Assembly (NCBI GenBank): GCA_003694775.1
Contig: RFJV01000004.1
Location: 1 to 11,948, forward strand
Length of the DNA stretch: 11,948 bases
DNA from: Chloroflexota bacterium
Lineage (GTDB): Bacteria > Chloroflexota > Anaerolineae > 4572-78 > J111
Direction of reading: 5' to 3'
The position numbers were made by a program, and so were the translations under genes. The notes below the pieces were generated by a model that saw nothing but the letters and a program-made list of their open reading frames with translations, was not told the DNA's origin and did no database searches. Below, piece by piece: positions 6,620-11,948 of this stretch; position 1 is the first letter of the stretch; each line of letters begins with the position of its first letter.

Positions 6620-8009
6620 ACAGATGCGGCACTTGCTCGTCAAACACCGAGTCGACCGGCCAGTTTTGCCGGTAGAATGTCTCTGCCCACCAGCGGAAAG
6701 GAGGCCGCAAGGGCAGAAACTCCCGCGGCACCCGCACCGAAACCCGGTTGCCCACCCGGTCTGCACCCAGGTAAAGCGCATCCGATTCATCCGCCAGCCC
6801 CTCGTATTCGGCGTTCCAGCGGAAAATACGGTAAGTGTTCTGGCGGAGGTCAACTTCTACCAGCAGTTCCGGGCCGAAAAAGTTCCGTTCCTGGTTGAAG
6901 GTAGGCGCGTTGGGATTGCATTCGTCATATTCGTAATCCTGCAAATCCCGGTCGAAGTAAAAAGAGATAACGGGGCTGGATTCCGGGGTGGGGATGGCCG
7001 GCTCGCGGGTGGTCAGGCTGAGGTAGAGGGCATCGCCGCGGAAGCTCATTTCTGCGGCCAGAATATCGGTGGCGGGCGACGGAACATCGCCGGGCGGGTC
7101 GAAAAGAATCTGCCGGGGCAGACGGCTGTCTACGGTCAGATTGTCTAACAGCCAGCTCTGGTGCGGCAAATCCGAGGAGGTGTCGGGGTTGTCCCACGCC
7201 GTCCAGACCCTGGTGACCACCGGAAACGGGGTGTCATCGGCCAGGCTGAAGGTTGCCGTCAGGGTGGCGGTTGCGCCGGAAAGAAATTCCGGGGCCCGGA
7301 AAGAGGCTTCCTGCACCAGGTTCAGGCCGGTAAACGGCGGGGCAGATTCCAGCGAGACCAGGCGCGTCCCCGCCGGCGTTGGTAGGTTCACCTGGACGTT
7401 TTCCAGCCGGTTCCAGTTGTGGGCGTTGTAAGCAGAGAGGGTGTACACCAGAGAATTTCCCGTCACCGACGCGGCCGCGTTCACCCGCAGATGGGGCTTT
7501 GGCGGCGGTGTCCAGTCAGGGGGTGGGGGAGAGATGCTGAAAGATTCCGGGTCGGGCTGGTATGCCCCGGCGTGGTCCCCGCGCCACTGCACCCAGGGTT
7601 GAACGGTAAAAACGGTTTGCTCCGCAGACACCGGCTCGACGACAAAATAGGCATCCTCGATGTACCCGTACGGGCCAATCTTCAAATTTCTGAAGGTAAC
7701 ATCCACGCCGTTAAACGTGGCCGGTGTATCGGGCCAGGACCAGGCCCGGACAAACCGGGTACCTTCTGGCAAGGGGATTTTGATTTCCAGGTCGAGCATT
7801 TCCCAGTCAACCCGGCTGTAAAATCCGAGCCGGTAGGTAATTTGACCATCCCGGTAGCTGGGCGTCAGGTCGAGCCAGAAGGGAGGAACAGGGTCGCAGG
7901 ACTGGGCGGCTGTAGGGACGGCGGCAAAAGTGGGGAGCAGAAAGGCCAGTATCAGGGCCAGTGCTGTTATTTGAGCGTTAATACCGCGGGAAAGCAGGTC
8001 CGTTTTCAT
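6609..8009 (-). CDS. Secreted beta-sandwich repeat protein
   Basis: 466 residues. The start ATG (8009-8007) overlaps the upstream deacetylase stop as ATGA and has a strong ribosome binding site, GGGAGGTC, at 8021-8014. A signal peptide covers about residues 1-35 (hydrophobic ITALALILAFLLP, cleavage near PTAAQ). Two related domains follow, about 44-160 and 173-280. Both show the pattern Y-x4-Y-x4-W-x2-L followed by P-x-P-x-GT or PLPEGT, as in DUF11-like Ig folds. They are joined by a Pro-rich linker, ISPPPPDWTPPPKPH. A third domain (about 300-466) begins FDPPGDVPSPATDILAAEMS and contains DALYLSL and ISFYFDRD, resembling CBM9/DOMON-type sandwiches. There is no membrane anchor or lipobox, so it is probably released or held by polymer binding. 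Function is unknown; polysaccharide binding is inferred from context. The gene ends inside the 3' end of the GHL10 gene. Confidence 0.85.
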   Translation of the reverse strand: MKTDLLSRGINAQITALALILAFLLPTFAAVPTAAQSCDPVPPFWLDLTPSYRDGQITYRLGFYSRVDWEMLDLEIKIPLPEGTRFVRAWSWPDTPATFNGVDVTFRNLKIGPYGYIEDAYFVVEPVSAEQTVFTVQPWVQWRGDHAGAYQPDPESFSISPPPPDWTPPPKPHLRVNAAASVTGNSLVYTLSAYNAHNWNRLENVQVNLPTPAGTRLVSLESAPPFTGLNLVQEASFRAPEFLSGATATLTATFSLADDTPFPVVTRVWTAWDNPDTSSDLPHQSWLLDNLTVDSRLPRQILFDPPGDVPSPATDILAAEMSFRGDALYLSLTTREPAIPTPESSPVISFYFDRDLQDYEYDECNPNAPTFNQERNFFGPELLVEVDLRQNTYRIFRWNAEYEGLADESDALYLGADRVGNRVSVRVPREFLPLRPPFRWWAETFYRQNWPVDSVFDEQVPHLFTD

Positions 8010-8800
8010 ATTTGACCTCCCTGGAGTGAGAGCAGACGCTTGATTTTTCTGGCCATCTGTCCGAAATGAGTCTGGTCACGCAGGTGGAGAAACCGATGAT
8101 ACAGACCGGAAACCTTCAACCGAAAAAGGAACATACTATCGGTTCTCTGGCATTCAACACGCCACATATTGAACGGGCCGGGGGGCAGGGCACTGTTGCC
8201 GCACGCGCCCAGGTAGCCGCTGTCCCTAACCATTTCGATAATATCGGGGTTGAGCCGGTCGTAAGGATAGGAAAAGAAATGTACCGGCTGGCCCAGCCGT
8301 TCTGCCAGCACCTGCCGCGACCGGGCAATTTGCCGGCGGGCCTCCTGAGGCGGAATATCCACCAGGGAGGCGTGGGTCAGAGTGTGACTGCCCATTGTGA
8401 TTCCGCCAGCCTGCATTTGTCGGGCCTGCTCCAGGGTCATCAGCGGCGCGGCATAAGGGCCGTCCTGTCCGGGCCAGTCGGTCATCCGGCCCAACCGTTC
8501 GACCACCAGAAAAATGGTGGCGGTAAAGCCGCAGGCACGCAAAACCGGCCATGCCGTCTGAAAGTTATCCTCGTAGCCATCGTCAAAGGTGATGGCAAAT
8601 GCCCGCCGGGGGGGGCGCATCTGCCCCTGATAGCAGGCCAGAACTTCCGACAGCGATAGACAGCGGTAGCCGGCCTGCTTCAGGGCCTTCATCTGCGCCT
8701 CAAACCGGTCGGGGGGCATACACAACCCGTACGGGTCGTTCCGGTGAGGCGTATCCGCGACCCGGTGGTACATCAGTACAGGAATTATCGATGAGTTCAC
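8006..8800 (-). CDS. Canonical NodB-domain polysaccharide deacetylase
   Basis: 264 residues from GTG 8800; in-frame GTG 8827 and TTG 8830 are longer alternatives. GTG 8800 is preferred because IPVLMYHRV, normally close to the start of this family, then lies at residues 6-14. The candidate promoter at 8843-8871 would also leave TTG 8830 almost no leader. All metal and catalytic motifs are present: AITFDDGYEDN with D73 and D74, MGSHTLTH with H139 and H143, and FFSYPYDRLN at 175-184. The CE4 family removes N- or O-acetyl groups from GlcNAc-type polymers using a divalent metal. No signal peptide or membrane helix is visible, which is unusual if the substrate is an exported polymer. It is first in a two-gene operon with the secreted beta-sandwich protein and diverges from the FemAB-like operon. 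Confidence 0.88.
   Translation of the reverse strand: MNSSIIPVLMYHRVADTPHRNDPYGLCMPPDRFEAQMKALKQAGYRCLSLSEVLACYQGQMRPPRRAFAITFDDGYEDNFQTAWPVLRACGFTATIFLVVERLGRMTDWPGQDGPYAAPLMTLEQARQMQAGGITMGSHTLTHASLVDIPPQEARRQIARSRQVLAERLGQPVHFFSYPYDRLNPDIIEMVRDSGYLGACGNSALPPGPFNMWRVECQRTDSMFLFRLKVSGLYHRFLHLRDQTHFGQMARKIKRLLSLQGGQI
8014..8021 (-). promoter_or_regulatory. Strong ribosome binding site inside the deacetylase gene
   Basis: On the minus strand the sequence reads GGGAGGTCAAATATGA. The GGGAGGTC core sits five bases before ATG 8009-8007, fixes the start of the secreted beta-sandwich protein and lies within the last codons of the deacetylase gene. Together with the ATGA overlap it implies coupled translation. 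Confidence 0.75.
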
Positions 8801-8842
8801 GGGAGTTCTTTTCTGCAACGACTGCACCAATATTTCAAAAAC

Positions 8843-8871
8843 AGCGTAGCAGAATCTACAGCAGACGTCAA
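8843..8871 (-). promoter_or_regulatory. Candidate sigma-70-like promoter for the minus-strand operon
   Basis: On the minus strand TTGACG (8871-8866) is followed after 17 bp by TACGCT (8848-8843). The -35 box is near consensus; the -10 box keeps only the first two and last positions. Transcription would start near 8836, giving a leader of about 35 nt before GTG 8800. It lies in the AT-richer gap between the divergent operons. I saw no equally good promoter for the plus-strand operon in this gap. Confidence 0.35.
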
Positions 8872-8881
8872 ATATTTCTAT

Positions 8882-8890
8882 GGAGAAGGA
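8882..8890 (+). promoter_or_regulatory. Ribosome binding site for the first FemAB-like gene
   Basis: GGAGAAGGA at 8882-8890 lies six bases before ATG 8897 and settles that start. Confidence 0.7.
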
Positions 8891-8896
8891 ACACCA

Positions 8897-9922
8897 ATGA
8901 GAGCTGTCAACCAGCTAGACGAAGCTATCTGGCGAGATTTTGTTGACCACCATCCCGCGGGACAGATTTTTCATACCCCGGAAATGTACCGGGTTTTTTC
9001 CGCCACGCCCGGCCATCGCCCTACCCTGTGGGCCGTGGTAGACCGGCACGACCGCCCGCTGGCCCTGTTTTTGCCGGTCGAAATCACCCTGAAAGGCGGT
9101 CCTTTTTACCGGCTGACCACACGGGCAGTCAGCTATGCCGATGTACTGACGGCCCCCGGCGATGAAGGGCTGGCCGCGCTGGACCTTCTGCTGGCTAACT
9201 ACCGTCAGGCCGTAGGCCGGCGCATCCTGTTTACCGAAATCCGCAACCTGTCCGACGCGTCGGCCCTACAGCCTGTCCTGCAGAAGCACGGTTTTGCCTT
9301 TGAAGGCCACCTCAACTATCTGATTGACCTCACCCGCCCCCCGGAAGAAATCCTGCAGAGTTTTGGCAAACGCACCCGCAAGCGAATTCGCAAGGGTCTG
9401 CGCGACAACATTGTCCAGGTCAGTGAAGTGACCCGCGCCGCAGACCTGCCGCGCTGGTATTCGCCCCTGCAGGAAACGTACCAGCATGCCCGTGTGCCGC
9501 TGGCAGAACGGCGGATGTTTGAAAATGCCTTCGAAACCCTGTACAATAAAGGGATGGTAAAGTTCCTGATAGCAGAAGTAGACGGGCATGTGGCGGCATG
9601 TTCCGTGGAGCTGGTCTACCGGGACATCATCTACGGCTGGTACGGCGGAAGCGACCGCCGCTACAGCGCCGCCTACCCCAACGAAATGCTGATGTGGCAC
9701 ATCTTGCGTTGGGGCGCAGAAAATCAGTTCCGGGTATACGATTTTGGCGGCGCCGGCAAACCGGACGAAGAATACGGCGTCCGCGACTTCAAGGCCAAAT
9801 TTGGGGGAGAACTGGTCAACTTTGGGCGCAACACCTGTGTTCACAATCCGCTTCTTCTGCAGTTCAGTAAGATGGGCTACGGCCTTTTCCGGCGGCTGAT
9901 GGCCCTGAAAAACCGGGGGTAG
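8897..9922 (+). CDS. FemAB/GNAT-like transferase (first of a tandem pair)
   Basis: 341 residues from ATG 8897 with a clear ribosome binding site. Residues 1 to about 145 form a first GNAT-like lobe (FHTPEMYRVFSATPGHRPTL, then YLIDLT). A basic segment, FGKRTRKRIRKGLRD (156-170), matches the conserved Lys/Arg-rich stretch of FemAB-type proteins. The second lobe holds KFLIAEVDGHVAACSVEL, YGWYGGSDRRY (246-256), LMWHILRWG (265-273) and the signature VYDFGGAGKPDEEYGVRDFK (280-299) followed by KFGGE. FemAB enzymes transfer an amino acid from aminoacyl-tRNA to peptidoglycan precursors; related proteins in exopolysaccharide loci act on unknown acceptors. No membrane segment is seen, so it should act in the cytoplasm on a precursor. 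It is followed 17 nt later by a paralogue. The fold call is firm, the substrate unknown. Confidence 0.85.
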   Translation: MRAVNQLDEAIWRDFVDHHPAGQIFHTPEMYRVFSATPGHRPTLWAVVDRHDRPLALFLPVEITLKGGPFYRLTTRAVSYADVLTAPGDEGLAALDLLLANYRQAVGRRILFTEIRNLSDASALQPVLQKHGFAFEGHLNYLIDLTRPPEEILQSFGKRTRKRIRKGLRDNIVQVSEVTRAADLPRWYSPLQETYQHARVPLAERRMFENAFETLYNKGMVKFLIAEVDGHVAACSVELVYRDIIYGWYGGSDRRYSAAYPNEMLMWHILRWGAENQFRVYDFGGAGKPDEEYGVRDFKAKFGGELVNFGRNTCVHNPLLLQFSKMGYGLFRRLMALKNRG

Positions 9923-9939
9923 GGGGATATGCTTTTTAA

Positions 9940-11055
9940 ATGACCGCCTATGTTGAGGAAGTGTTCAACAAGCAGGTCTGGAATGAGCTGGTCCAGACCC
10001 ATCCACACGGTCACCTGATGCAGTTATGGCAGTGGGGAGAATTCAAACTCCGGATGGACTGGCAGGTCCACCGGCTGGGACTGCGGATAAACGGACGGCT
10101 GGCAGGGGGAGCACAGGTTCTGTTCAAGCAGTTTCCGGGCCTGCCCCTATCGATTGGCTACATCCCCAAAGGGCCGCTCCTGCCTCTGGATGACCCGCCC
10201 GCGGCGGATGTGCTTCTGTCTGCCGTGCACCAAACCGCCCACAAACACCGCGCCGTGTTTCTGAAGATTGAACCCCACCTGCCTGACGAAGACCGCTACC
10301 ACCGCTTTTTCCAACAGCGCGGCTTCCTGCCAACCCACCAGACCAACCAGCCCCGCTGTACCCTCCTGCTGAACCTGTCCGGCGGAGAAGCCGCCATCCA
10401 GGCCGGTCTGCGCAAAAAAACCCGCAAGCTCATTCATCGCGCCCTGAAAGAGGGGGTCGAAATTACCGAAGGCTCCGCGGCAGACCTGAATGATTTTTAC
10501 CGGGTCATCAGCGACACCACCCGGCTGAAGGGCATTCCAGCCCATCATGCTGATTTCTTCTTCCAGGCCTGGAATGCCCTGGCCCCGGATGGTCATCTGC
10601 ATCTTTTTCTGGCCCGTCGCAACGGCGAAGCTGTCTCCGGCAAGCTGGTCGCCCAATTTGGCGATACCAGTATGCATATCTGGGGGGGAACATCCCCCGC
10701 CGGCCGGGAAGTCTTCGCCAGCTATCTTCTGCAGTGGGAATCAATTCGCTGGGCTATCCAGCAGGGGCTGAAATACTGCGACCTGTGGGGCATTCCGGAT
10801 GAAATTGCCGGGATGAACTGCCACCAGCTCGATGCTTTCAAGGACCGGACCGATGGGCTGTGGGGGGTTTACCTGTTCAAGCGCGGCTTTGGCGGAGAAA
10901 TTGTCTGCTACACCGGCGCGTACGACTACCCTTACCTGCGGCCCATCTACCGGCTGGGAACCACCCTGTTCCAGCAGAACCGGATTGTAGACCGCGCTTC
11001 CGTGTGGCTGGAAATGTTCAGGCGAAGCACCGAAACCACCGCCGAAGGAGAGTGA
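9940..11055 (+). CDS. FemAB/FemX-like transferase (second of the pair)
   Basis: 371 residues from ATG 9940; a GGGGGA purine run lies about 12 bases upstream. It has the classic FemX layout. QLWQWGEFK (28-36) is followed by IGYIPKGPLLP (72-82), LKIEPHL (108-114) and GLRKKTRKLIHRALKEGV (156-173, the conserved basic helix). HLFLARRNGEAVSGKLVAQF starts the second GNAT lobe at 221-240. HIWGGTSPAGREVFASYLLQW (246-266), YCDLWGIPDE (279-288) and GLWGVYLFKRGFGGE (306-320) complete it. Family members such as FemX add an amino acid to lipid II from aminoacyl-tRNA. It is nearer to true FemX than the preceding gene, and the two are diverged paralogues rather than a recent duplication. The operon context with a CapK-like ligase points to acylation or aminoacylation of a polysaccharide precursor, though a peptidoglycan cross-bridge role cannot be excluded. 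Confidence 0.88.
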   Translation: MTAYVEEVFNKQVWNELVQTHPHGHLMQLWQWGEFKLRMDWQVHRLGLRINGRLAGGAQVLFKQFPGLPLSIGYIPKGPLLPLDDPPAADVLLSAVHQTAHKHRAVFLKIEPHLPDEDRYHRFFQQRGFLPTHQTNQPRCTLLLNLSGGEAAIQAGLRKKTRKLIHRALKEGVEITEGSAADLNDFYRVISDTTRLKGIPAHHADFFFQAWNALAPDGHLHLFLARRNGEAVSGKLVAQFGDTSMHIWGGTSPAGREVFASYLLQWESIRWAIQQGLKYCDLWGIPDEIAGMNCHQLDAFKDRTDGLWGVYLFKRGFGGEIVCYTGAYDYPYLRPIYRLGTTLFQQNRIVDRASVWLEMFRRSTETTAEGE

Positions 11056-11058
11056 GCG

Positions 11059-11948
11059 ATGGTCCCGGCTCTCTACCGTACTCTGCGGCTTTTCTGGCCC
11101 GGCGGCCTGGAAACCCGCCGGAATCTCAACCAACTGCGCCGGACCCAATGGCTTTCGCGCCATGAGCTGGAGGCTCTGCAGTTGCGCCGCGTCCAGGCAT
11201 TGGTGCGTCACGCCTACCAGAATGTTCCCTTCTACCGCCAGCTTTACCGTGAAGCCGGCATCCATCCGGATGACATCCAGACCCTGGACGATTTTACCCG
11301 CCTGCCGGTCATCACCCGCGATGACATCGACACACACCTGGACCAGTTTGTCGACCAGACCTTTCCCCGCGACCGGCTGGTCCCGGTGGAAACCGGCGGT
11401 TCTACCGGACGTCCCCTGCGGTTTTACGTGACCCCCTCCTTCTGGTGGCAAAATGCCGCCAACTGGTTCCGGGTACGGGAATGGCACGGCGTGCGGGAAG
11501 GAGAAAAGATTGCCTGGTTTTGGGGTGCGGCCCAGGATATGCCGGCCTGGAGCTGGCGGCGGCGTCTCCGCTCTGCCCTGATGCAGGAACGCTACCTCAG
11601 CGCCTTCGACGTATCCGAGGAAACCATGCACCGGTTTGCCCGCCTGCTGACCCGCTGGAAGCCGGCCATGCTGAAAGGTTATCCGTCGGTGGTGGAGCTG
11701 TTTGCCCGGTTTGTCATCCGGCACGGCTACAACCAAATCCGTCCCCGCCTGATTGAGACCACCTCGGAAAAGCTGACCCAACCCCAACGAGACCTGCTGG
11801 CAGAAGCCTTTCCCGGCGCGGTCGTGGCCGACCACTACAGCTCGCGCGAGCTGGGCACCATTGCCTACCAGTGCGAAACCGGAGAAATGCTGGTCTGTGC
11901 CGACGTGCGCCTGCTGGAAATCATTGCCAACGGGCAACCTGCCCCCCC
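11059..11948 (+). CDS. PaaK/CapK-family adenylate-forming ligase, 3' end missing
   Basis: ATG 11059 follows the FemX-like stop by three bases, with AAGGAG at 11045-11050 as ribosome binding site. The frame stays open to the window edge (296 codons). The start resembles the phenylacetate-CoA ligase/CapK family: HAYQNVPFYRQLYREAGI (about 51-68), then LPVITRDDI (about 85-93). ETGGSTGRPL (111-120) is the ATP-phosphate-binding loop, LKGYPSVVELFARF follows near 210-223, and DHYSSREL (258-265) corresponds to the Y-G-S-x-E-type adenine site. PaaK-type enzymes activate a carboxylic acid as an acyl-adenylate and then a CoA thioester. CapK-like members occur in capsule and exopolysaccharide loci with unknown substrates. 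Here it would fit activation of an acyl group for decorating the glycan. The C-terminal subdomain is outside the window. Confidence 0.88.
   Translation, partial: MVPALYRTLRLFWPGGLETRRNLNQLRRTQWLSRHELEALQLRRVQALVRHAYQNVPFYRQLYREAGIHPDDIQTLDDFTRLPVITRDDIDTHLDQFVDQTFPRDRLVPVETGGSTGRPLRFYVTPSFWWQNAANWFRVREWHGVREGEKIAWFWGAAQDMPAWSWRRRLRSALMQERYLSAFDVSEETMHRFARLLTRWKPAMLKGYPSVVELFARFVIRHGYNQIRPRLIETTSEKLTQPQRDLLAEAFPGAVVADHYSSRELGTIAYQCETGEMLVCADVRLLEIIANGQPAP

Noticed and set aside
6600..6630. Terminator hairpin at the convergent junction (GCCGC and GCGGC)
   Set aside because: A 5-bp stem with a 21-base loop and no T-tract after the second arm is too weak to call.
5918..6853. 311-codon minus-strand frame opposite the GHL10 gene
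   Set aside because: It crosses the convergent junction, has no known motifs and is opposite a well-supported barrel domain.
10741..11937. 398-codon open frame on the minus strand, opposite the FemX-like and CapK-like genes
   Set aside because: The plus strand encodes clear family motifs across the whole stretch, while the antisense translation is Gln/Gly/His-rich with no recognisable domain; it is a codon-bias shadow in GC-rich DNA.

Overview
The window is GC-rich DNA (roughly 60 % by eye) from a bacterium and reads as part of an exopolysaccharide or envelope-glycan locus. Long Pro/Thr-rich linkers in exported proteins, a DUF11-type fragment, BcsB-like surface protein and lipoprotein signal style together resemble Chloroflexota (Anaerolineae/Caldilineae-like). 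That taxonomic guess rests on style only, because the window holds no rRNA or other marker gene.

Layout. (1) Plus strand, 1-5218: a tightly packed operon. It starts with the 3' part of a BcsB-like, membrane-anchored surface protein. A divergent NodB-type polysaccharide deacetylase, a GT4 glycosyltransferase and a two-subunit Alg14/Alg13 (PssD/PssE)-type glycosyltransferase follow. The last three junctions are ATGA start/stop overlaps. (2) 5219-5446: non-coding, repeat-rich DNA with a GC-rich palindromic element followed by five copies of a palindromic 15-mer at an exact 22-bp period. (3) 5447-6619, plus: a lipoprotein of the glycosyl-hydrolase-like GHL10 (DUF187) family. (4) 8800-6609, minus: a two-gene operon with a canonical NodB deacetylase and a secreted beta-sandwich protein with an internal duplication. 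Its 3' end overlaps the GHL10 gene convergently by 11 bp. (5) 8897-11948, plus, divergent from (4): two tandem FemAB/GNAT-like transferases and a PaaK/CapK-type adenylate-forming enzyme that runs off the window.

Working model (inference): GT4 and PssD/PssE-like enzymes add sugars to a carrier-linked glycan. The two deacetylases may free amino groups. The FemAB-like proteins and the CapK-like ligase may re-decorate the glycan with aminoacyl or acyl groups. The BcsB-like, GHL10 and beta-sandwich proteins act outside the membrane on the finished polymer. No polymerase, flippase, BcsA or exosortase is visible in the window. No tRNA, rRNA, CRISPR array, transposase or phage gene was found.

The points most worth a second look are the first deacetylase, where the usual N-terminal Asp motif is missing and a DxD motif sits at the extreme C-terminus; the 22-bp palindromic array, which confuses the start of the lipoprotein gene; and the paired FemAB plus CapK module.
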